Below are positions 1 to 6,600 of a stretch of 19,308 bases of DNA, in pieces. Within the stretch, counting starts at the first letter, position 1. Each line of letters begins with the position of its first letter. The notes below the pieces were generated by a model that saw only the letters and a program-made list of their open reading frames with translations, did no database searches and was not told the origin of the DNA. A program made the position numbers and the translations under genes. The stretch spans positions 1 through 19,308 of the forward strand of contig DAOUCP010000100.1 in the NCBI GenBank assembly GCA_034432155.1, given 5' to 3'. Source of the stretch: DAOUCP01 sp034432155 (GTDB lineage: Bacteria; Chloroflexota; Anaerolineae; Epilineales; Epilineaceae).

Positions 1-36
1 CTTCCGAGGTCCCCCTGACCTGATGCCTGCTCGCGG

Positions 37-1785
37 TCACTCCGGCTTGAAGATGACTCCGCGGCCGCTGCGGCCGTCGACGCGCACCAGCAGGGGTCGG
101 TCGGCGCGCACATGGCGGACGTGCTCGGTCTCGGTGACCACCGGCTGGCTGGCAAGCCACTGCCAGTCGACCTGGTGCGGTCCGTCGTGCCGCAGCGACA
201 GGTAGAGCACCCGAAAGCTTATCAAGTTATGGAAGAAGTGAGAACCCTGGCTGAGGTCGGGATTCATCTCCGGCAGGGTGGTCTCGACGATTACCCGTGC
301 GGCGCCGATCTGCGGCCACTCTACGGGAACGCCGAGCCACGGATCCGCGCTGCCCCAGCGTCCGAAGCCGATGAGGACGCAGGGCCGCCCTTCGGCCGCC
401 AGTTGGCTGTGGACGGCTTCGAGTTCGCGGACCATGACCGCCGTCCGACTCGGATCGAAGGCGTCCGGTCGCAGGTAGACGATGTCCACAAGATCGTCGC
501 GGCTGCCGTTGCCGAGCGCCATGTCACTGGCCACGAGCACGCGGGGCCCGACGAGGTCCGTGGCGGCCAGCTCGACTTCCTCCTGGCTGCCCATCATGGG
601 CCGCACCTGCAGAAAACCCAGGCGCGCCGGCACGCCGCGGCGGCGATCGAGATTCATCGCCAGCTCCATCTCCACCGCTGTTCCCAATTCGTCTTCCGAG
701 ATGGCCAACAGGCGCCGCACCGTCTCGTTGAACGGCAACACGCCGCCTGCCAAGAGCGGGGCGAAATTCAGAACTCGTGGCCCGGCGCCCACCAGCCCAC
801 TCCGCAAGCGGTCGGCTTGTGGATCGTACGTGGATGCCAGAAAGGTCAGCGCGCGATCGCGCTCGGCCACCCGCAGGTCATGCTGCGCCAGGTATTCGGT
901 CTCGCGGATGGGGTCCGGCATGGGGGGTCTTCCCATGTGGACCGCCCAGAAGGTCGTCTGGGTGTTGCGGACCAGGTCGCGAACGTCGCCGAAAGGAGGC
1001 GGGGCCTTGGGGTAGGGCGGTGCATAGCTCCAAACCACGCCACCGTCCACGATCTGCTTGCCCAAGCCGAGCGCCAGGCTCACCACACCATCACCGGGCT
1101 TTGCGCTTCCGCTGGGGTAGTAGTTGTACGAGCGGGCGACGGCCGATAGGACCGGGTAGAAACGATCCTCGCAGCGCTCGCCGATCACCTCCTGAATGAT
1201 CACCGCCATTTTCTCGGTGCCCAGTTTCTGACCTACCGACTGTTGGTACAAGCGCGCGCTGCGGAAGAAGGTTGATGCGTAGACGTACTTGATGGCCGCC
1301 ACCAGGCCCTCGAAGCGGGCGTCGATGTCGGACTGGTTGTTGGGGATCATCTTCGTGCCGTAGACGCCCGCAAAGGGATGCGCCAAGGCGTCCTCGAGCA
1401 GGCTCGACGATCGCACCGCCAGGGGCTGGCGCACGGAGCGAATCAAGGCCCAGAGATCGCCCACGAACTCGGCTGGCAGGTTGCCAGTCTGGACAGCGTG
1501 CGCCAGCCGGTCGTCTGGCAGTTCCGCCAGGGCTTCGAACTCCAAGTGGTTGCGGGCGAAAAACGCCTCGAAGACCTCCGTGGTCAGCACAGTCAGGGTT
1601 GGCACCTCAACGATGATGCCCGGGACGGGATCTTCGGCGTACCGCGGCAGAATGCGACTGCGGATCAGCTCCAATCCGGCGGCTTTGCCGCCGATCTCGC
1701 CCTTGCCGATGCGACTGAAGGTGGCAGCCCCGTTCAGGAACCGGCGGCCAAACTCCGGGATACCCGACCCATCCGGCGCGGTCAC
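37..1785 (-). CDS. PEP synthase/PPDK N-terminal (ATP-grasp) domain protein without phosphohistidine domain
   Basis: The 582-residue product looks cytosolic, with no signal peptide or membrane segment. Residues about 20-400 match the ATP/pyruvate-binding N-domain of PEP synthase and pyruvate phosphate dikinase: IGGKAAGLEL (31-40), PLAVRSSSLLEDA (121-133), FAGVYGT (138-144), and a closing VEMELAMN...FLQVRPM segment near 370-395. Residues about 405-582 carry the GFGRWGSADPWLGVPV and SQGSHFFHNL motifs that follow this domain in a set of uncharacterised bacterial proteins. The mobile phosphohistidine domain (a GGxTSHAAI-type motif) and the PEP-binding barrel are absent, so ordinary PEP synthase activity is unlikely; a different ATP-dependent phosphotransfer is possible, but the function is unknown. 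The start is GTG at 1785 with GAGGG about 10 nt upstream. It lies 222 bp downstream of gdhA on the same strand, separated by repeats and a hairpin, so co-transcription is uncertain. Confidence 0.85.
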   Translation of the reverse strand: MTAPDGSGIPEFGRRFLNGAATFSRIGKGEIGGKAAGLELIRSRILPRYAEDPVPGIIVEVPTLTVLTTEVFEAFFARNHLEFEALAELPDDRLAHAVQTGNLPAEFVGDLWALIRSVRQPLAVRSSSLLEDALAHPFAGVYGTKMIPNNQSDIDARFEGLVAAIKYVYASTFFRSARLYQQSVGQKLGTEKMAVIIQEVIGERCEDRFYPVLSAVARSYNYYPSGSAKPGDGVVSLALGLGKQIVDGGVVWSYAPPYPKAPPPFGDVRDLVRNTQTTFWAVHMGRPPMPDPIRETEYLAQHDLRVAERDRALTFLASTYDPQADRLRSGLVGAGPRVLNFAPLLAGGVLPFNETVRRLLAISEDELGTAVEMELAMNLDRRRGVPARLGFLQVRPMMGSQEEVELAATDLVGPRVLVASDMALGNGSRDDLVDIVYLRPDAFDPSRTAVMVRELEAVHSQLAAEGRPCVLIGFGRWGSADPWLGVPVEWPQIGAARVIVETTLPEMNPDLSQGSHFFHNLISFRVLYLSLRHDGPHQVDWQWLASQPVVTETEHVRHVRADRPLLVRVDGRSGRGVIFKPE

Positions 1786-1867
1786 AGGATCCTACCCTCG
1801 CCCAGTCGGGATGCGCGGTTCGAGCGAGCCGCGTTGCATCGCATCACCGAGGCGAACCCAGACACGT

Positions 1868-1896
1868 CGGGGTCGCTGGACAGCCCGGCGACCCCG
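1868..1896 (-). terminator. GC-rich hairpin between gdhA and the PPDK-N gene (possible attenuator or terminator)
   Basis: A 12-bp stem, with one G-T wobble, pairs 1868-1879 with 1885-1896 around a 5-nt loop. It lies about 110 nt past the gdhA stop and about 80 nt before the next start. No T-run follows on either strand, so it is not a canonical intrinsic terminator; it could attenuate transcription or protect the gdhA 3' end. It overlaps the first unit of the 46-bp repeat array. Confidence 0.4.
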
Positions 1897-2011
1897 TCTG
1901 CCAGACCTCCGTCCAGGCAGGCTCCACCCAGCCGGAATCCCTTCTGCGGGACCTCCACTGCGCCCGGCTATGCCCAGCCGGCATCTCTTTTGCCAAACCC
2001 CGGCACGCTAG
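1874..2011. repeat. Three degenerate 46-bp tandem repeats
   Basis: The units are 1874-1919, 1920-1965 and 1966-2011. Units 2 and 3 share GGCT, then CCCAGCCGG, ATC, CTT, TGC and ACC at identical 46-bp offsets. Unit 1 agrees best in its right half (TGCCAGACCTCC against TGCCAAACCCCG in unit 3). The last unit runs up to the gdhA stop codon, whose antisense CTA is at 2008-2010. The array fills most of the gap between the two minus-strand genes. It is not in a reading frame I consider coding. Confidence 0.7.
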
Positions 2012-3297
2012 ACCCAGCCGCGATCCCGACATGCCTGGGCCACGCGGGTGATGGCCACCACGTACGCCGCATCGCGCATGTAAAGCTTCTGCCGGCGGGC
2101 CAGTTCGCTCACCGCAAGGTAAGCGCTGGTCATCTTGTGATCGAGACGACCGAGAACCTCATCGAGCTCCCAGTAGAGATTCGTATTGCTCTGGACCTGC
2201 TCGAAGTAGCTGCACGTCACCCCGCCCGCATTCCCCACAAAATCGGGAATCACGAACACATTTCGCGCACGAAGGCCTTCATCGGCCTCCGGGGTGGTCG
2301 GACCGTTGGCGCCTTCGGCAATGATCTTCACCCGGTGGGAGATGCGATTCACATTCTCGGCCGTGATCTGATTCTCCAAAGCGCACGGCATCAGAATGTC
2401 AACATCTTGTTCCAGCCACGCCTCACCAGGGAGCCGCTCGTAACCCAGGTCGGCCGCCTTGGCCTTGTCGATGCCGCCAAAGCGGTCGGTAATGCCACGC
2501 AATTGGGCCAGATCGATGCCATCCCGGCGACGATAGGTGTACGAGGTCTGATCCTCCTGGTCCCAACACGAGACGGCCAGAACCGTGCCGCCAATCTGGG
2601 TGTACAGCTCGATGGCATACTGGGCGACGTTGCCGAAACCCTGCACGCTCGCGACCGTGGCGTCAGGCCGCAGGTCGTGTTCCTTGAGCGCCTCGCGCAG
2701 GGTGTACACCAGGCCGTAGCCCGTGGCCTCGGTCCGGCCTACCGAGCCACCCAAGCTGACCGGCTTGCCGGTGATGAGGCCTGGATAGCGGCCACCCGAG
2801 ATCCACTCGAACTCGTCCAGCATCCAGAGCATGTGCTGGGCGCTGGTCATCACGTCAGGGGCGGGCACGTCGCGGACGGGACCGATGTCGCGGGCGATCT
2901 GTCGCACCCAGCCACGACAGATTTGCTCCTGCTCCCGCGGACTGAGGTTGTGCGGGTCGCAGACCACGCCGCCCTTCGCCCCACCGAGGGGGATATCCAC
3001 CGCGGCGCATTTCCACGTCATCCACATGGCGAGGGCACGCACGGTGTCGATCGTTTCTTGGGGGTGAAACCGGATGCCGCCCTTTGCCGGACCACGAGCG
3101 TCGTTGTGCTGCACCCGGAAACCTTGGAAGATGCGAACCGAGCCGTCGTCCATCCGCACCGGAATTGTGAAGTGATACTCGCGCATTGGGCTACGGAGCA
3201 GATCGCGGGTGGCGGCATCAAGCTGGACGAGATCGGCAACACGGTCGAACTGCGCCCGCGCCATCGCGAAAGGGTTGTAACCACCCTTGGCCGACAT
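2008..3297 (-). CDS. gdhA: Glutamate dehydrogenase (Glu/Leu/Phe/Val dehydrogenase family)
   Basis: The enzyme interconverts glutamate with 2-oxoglutarate plus ammonium using NAD(P) in the cytosol. The 429-residue length is normal for the hexameric family. Substrate and catalytic lysines are in PAKGGIRFHP (K72), MTWK (K96) and GGAKGG (K108). The conserved Asp is in PAPDVMT (D148) and the serine in GGVTCSYFE (S363). The Rossmann motif is QGFGNVA (219-225). Coenzyme preference cannot be read safely, and GDH rather than leucine or valine dehydrogenase rests on length and these motifs. Two in-frame ATGs lie 15 nt apart. The second, at 3297, is chosen because GAAAGG directly abuts the first but sits about 9 nt from the second. 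It has its own promoter and a structured leader. NrfHA elsewhere in the window produces ammonium, a substrate of this enzyme. Confidence 0.93.
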   Translation of the reverse strand: MSAKGGYNPFAMARAQFDRVADLVQLDAATRDLLRSPMREYHFTIPVRMDDGSVRIFQGFRVQHNDARGPAKGGIRFHPQETIDTVRALAMWMTWKCAAVDIPLGGAKGGVVCDPHNLSPREQEQICRGWVRQIARDIGPVRDVPAPDVMTSAQHMLWMLDEFEWISGGRYPGLITGKPVSLGGSVGRTEATGYGLVYTLREALKEHDLRPDATVASVQGFGNVAQYAIELYTQIGGTVLAVSCWDQEDQTSYTYRRRDGIDLAQLRGITDRFGGIDKAKAADLGYERLPGEAWLEQDVDILMPCALENQITAENVNRISHRVKIIAEGANGPTTPEADEGLRARNVFVIPDFVGNAGGVTCSYFEQVQSNTNLYWELDEVLGRLDHKMTSAYLAVSELARRQKLYMRDAAYVVAITRVAQACRDRGWV

Positions 3298-3309
3298 CAA
3301 GATCATCCT

Positions 3310-3339
3310 TTCACTGTGAAGCTGGCGGGCGGGCCAGCT
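3310..3339 (-). promoter_or_regulatory. Palindrome and stem-loop in the gdhA leader
   Basis: A perfect palindrome, TTCAC-T-GTGAA (3310-3320), lies just upstream of the gdhA ribosome binding site. A 7-bp stem, AGCTGGC/GCCAGCT (3320-3326 with 3333-3339), follows immediately. Both fall between the predicted promoter and the start codon. The palindrome could be an operator and the stem could influence translation. No regulator can be named from sequence. Confidence 0.4.
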
Positions 3340-3377
3340 GAGGGTACGCGCGGAGGAGCCACACCGGGGCCAGCTTG

Positions 3378-3405
3378 AGTGTAGTCCAGCCGGCGGTCTG
3401 GTCAA
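3378..3405 (-). promoter_or_regulatory. Predicted sigma70-type promoter of gdhA
   Basis: On the minus strand, TTGACC (3400-3405) is followed after 16 bp by TACACT (3378-3383). This is a good match to -35/-10 boxes and implies a 5' leader of roughly 70-75 nt before the ATG at 3297. It is the strongest promoter-like sequence in this intergenic region on that strand. Confidence 0.6.
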
Positions 3406-3537
3406 GAAAATGGGGCTTGCGACGGGGACATTGCGGAACGATTTGGGACCAGAGGAAGGCGGAGGGGGGCAGCTCCGCGAGCCGTTGGCGCGCCGCGCTC
3501 GCTGGCTTCGCAGAGGCGTCGGCGAACGGATGGCTCC

Positions 3538-3590
3538 TTGCTTCCCGAGGTGCGGGCGTGGTAAAATTAGTATTAAGGGCAATTCTGCCC
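3538..3590 (+). promoter_or_regulatory. Predicted promoter and start-proximal hairpin of the giant surface-protein gene
   Basis: TTGCTT (3538-3543) and TAAAAT (3562-3567) are 18 bp apart, in the only AT-rich patch of the 379-bp divergent region. A GGGCA-ATTC-TGCCC hairpin (3577-3590) would lie at the very 5' end of the transcript, about 90 nt before the ATG at 3677. The rest of the region (3406-3537 and 3591-3660) shows nothing else I recognise. Confidence 0.5.
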
Positions 3591-3676
3591 GCCTGGGGCG
3601 AGTTCGTCCGTGGCTCGCGCGGGGTCAGAATCTCGCTCTCTGATGTTGACAACGCAAGGTGGGAAAGGAGTCCGGG

Positions 3677-6600
3677 ATGGCCACTCGACGCACCCTTTTG
3701 GCGGTCGGTTGTGCGGCCAGTCTGCTCTTCGCGCTCGGTTGTCCTCCAGCAGTGCATGGCGAAGTGCGGAAGTCAGCCTGGCCTGAATCGGTCGGGGGCG
3801 GGCCGGTTGCGGCGCCGAGCGCTGCCTCGGCGGTCACGACGCAGCGCAGCCACGCGCTCGGTTCGCTGCCCCTCGCCTGGGCGCTGCCCTTCGCTCGACG
3901 GGCGCTAGTGGTGGAGGGCGAGTTCGATGCCGTGCGCATCGACCACCAGGCCGACTTGAACCCGCGACAGGCCATGACCCTGGAGCTGTGGCTGAAGCAC
4001 CGTCAGCCGCGCGGCTGCGGCACGCTGATCGGCAAGGGTCGGGCGACCTCCTATTGGGTCGGCCTATGCGATGGCCGGGTGCGCTTCGAGATCGCTGGCC
4101 GACTGCTGCTCGAGAGTTCCCTGGCAGTCGCCGAAGGGCGCTGGACCCACGTGGCGGTGACCTATCAGCAGCCAACAGCCCGGCTGGTCCTCAATGGTGT
4201 GCTCGACCGAGAGAATGCGAGTGCTCGCGAGCCACTCCCCAGTAGCACCGCGGAGCTGGTCTTGGGTGCCGATGCGTCGGTTGGGCTGGCCTTCCGGGGA
4301 CTGCTCGACCACGTTCGGCTTTGGAGTGTGGCTCGCTCGGCAGCGGAGGTCGCGGCGAACGACTTCGTCGTTCTCGCGCCCCAGGCCGGTCTGGTGGCGC
4401 AGTGGGAGCTGGACGGTACGGCGCGTGACAGCGCCGGAAGTCACGACGGTAGGGCTGAGAGCGGCAGCGTGTTCAGCTACGACGGCGCTGTGCCGCGGGA
4501 TGTCACCATCCCGACAACGACCGCGACCATCACCGTGGACGGCCGCTGCGACGCAGTCGAATATGCACAGGCGCAACGGCTGGCCGTCGATTCGGCCGAG
4601 CCACCGGTGATCCTGGCCCTCGCAACGGCCAGCGATATCTACGTCTGTTTCCATCGCATGGCCAAGCCACGCAGTGGCAACGGCGTTACGCAGGTAGTTC
4701 TAGACCGCAACCTGAGCCGCGATGAATTCGCGCAAGCCAGCGACTACCGGTTCGGGGTCAATCAGCGATCGGTGGTGGAGGCTCGCCAAGGCGATGGCAC
4801 TGGTGGCTGGCGCGATCTGGGTCTGCCGACTGGAACGTGGCAAGCTGTCCAGGTGGCGGACCAGGACAGTTGGTCGGCGGAGTACCGCCTGCCACGCAGC
4901 TTGCTGGATCGCCCGGCGGGCGCGGATCAACCGTACCGCTTTGGGATGGCGATCGGCATGACGGCCGACCTGCCACAGACGGCTGACTACTACTGGCCGG
5001 TGCGCGCCATGCCGGCGGTGCCGCGTAGCTGGTCCGTCGTTACCCTCGCTGATCGGCCGGCGTTGTTGCCGCGCGCAACGTTCCAAGGCCGCTGCATACG
5101 GACCGAGGCGCTCGGCCGCGAGATTGGCGTGGCTGGCGCCACGGTCCAGTTGTTCGCCGTTCGTGAGTCGGGCGCCACGCTGGTGGCGACCACCCAGTCG
5201 GACGGTGGCGGGCGCTACGAGCTGGAGTACCGGGGCGAGTGGCCCGATCGGTTCCTGGTGCGACAGTTTGATGCCCGAGGCACCTACTCGGTGCGCGCCG
5301 AGGCCGGCGCCCGGGGATCGGCCGTAGCAGCCAACCTGTTACAGTACGAGATCAGTCGCAACGAGACAGCGCAGTGGCTCGAGTTCTCCGGCGGGTTGTT
5401 CGTGGACCAGATCGGCCAACCTGATCTGGGCCGCACTGGTCCGGTGTATCTGGTTGTCTATGCGGATCCGATCGGCGAGGAAGATCTGACAGCGATCGTC
5501 GCCTGGCGCCAACGGCAAGGTTTCGAGGTCATCACGGCGAGCACGGCTGAGCTGGCGCGAACAGGGCAGGGGCGGGATCTCGCGGAGCAGATCCGCAGCT
5601 GGCTTGTCGGCCAGTGGCGAAGCGCCAATGGTCGGCCCGTATATGCGCTTCTGATCGGCCGAGGCGACAAGGTACCGGTTCGCGATGCCGGGTGGATGGA
5701 CAACGACCATCGCGACCCACTGAGTCCCCGCTACTACCCGGCGTGGCCGACCGACTGGTACTACGCCGACCTGGACTCCGACTGGGACGCCGATGGCGAT
5801 GGCTACTTCGGCGAGCTGATGCGCTGCAAGCCCGGCGACAAGTATCCCGACCCTGAAGGCGAGAAGACCTGCCCCGAGAGCGGCAATCTGCTGCGGGAAG
5901 GACCCTATGGGGCGCTGCGGTCGCCGGAAGACGACTTCGGGCCGGAGATCTCGGTGGGCCGGATCGCCGCCAACGAGCCGGGCGAGGTACGGCGTGCCCT
6001 GATGGCCCTGCTGGTCGCGGAATCCCTCGGCGGCACCGACAAGCGACGGGCACTCTTGGCCGGGTCACTGTACAGCTTCGAGGGTCGTTCGTGGAGTGCT
6101 GCGGCAGGTACGTCGGTGATGGGCGGCTCGGCCAACGCCAGTCCGTGGCTGGGGGCGCCCTGGGATGGCACGCAGCCGCTCGGCCAGGACGCAGCCGTGC
6201 ACCTGGAGACGCGCCTAAAGCCGCTCCTCCAGCCGTTTCTGGTGGCGATCAGCCGGCAGTACGAGTCGACGGTGCCCACTACCGGTCTTGAGTACCTGGC
6301 GCCGAGTGCCTACGAACCGGACGAGGCGCTAAGTCCCGAGGCGCTGGCCCAGGCATGGAGTGGGGGCCGCTACGGCCTGGTGAACCTGGCTGGTCGGGGT
6401 GGGCCAACAGAGGTAACGAGCGCGCGATGGCTATACGACTGGGATCGCAATCAAGTGATCGACCAACCGGCGGCGCCGGGGACGTGTGCTGGTCAGACAG
6501 TCGATCCGGCCGGCCGCGTCGGACCGCCCTGCGATGAGCTGATTGCGAAGCCGATCGTGGATGCTTCCCTCCCGGCCCCGAGTGGCCCGCCGCCCGTCGT

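Noticed and set aside
7..21. AGGTC-CCCCT-GACCT hairpin after the PPDK-N stop as a terminator
   Set aside because: Only a 5-bp stem with no T-run; too weak to call.
1874..2011. CRISPR array behind gdhA
   Set aside because: The units are contiguous and diverged, without identical repeats separated by unique spacers, and there are no cas genes.
1378..3378. A 666-codon open frame on the plus strand spanning gdhA and the PPDK-N gene
   Set aside because: It is antisense to two recognisable enzymes, has no family-like motif, and such shadows are common in GC-rich DNA.
3659..3676. GTG at 3659 as start of the giant protein
   Set aside because: The AAGGAG ribosome binding site lies inside that extension and is correctly spaced for ATG 3677.
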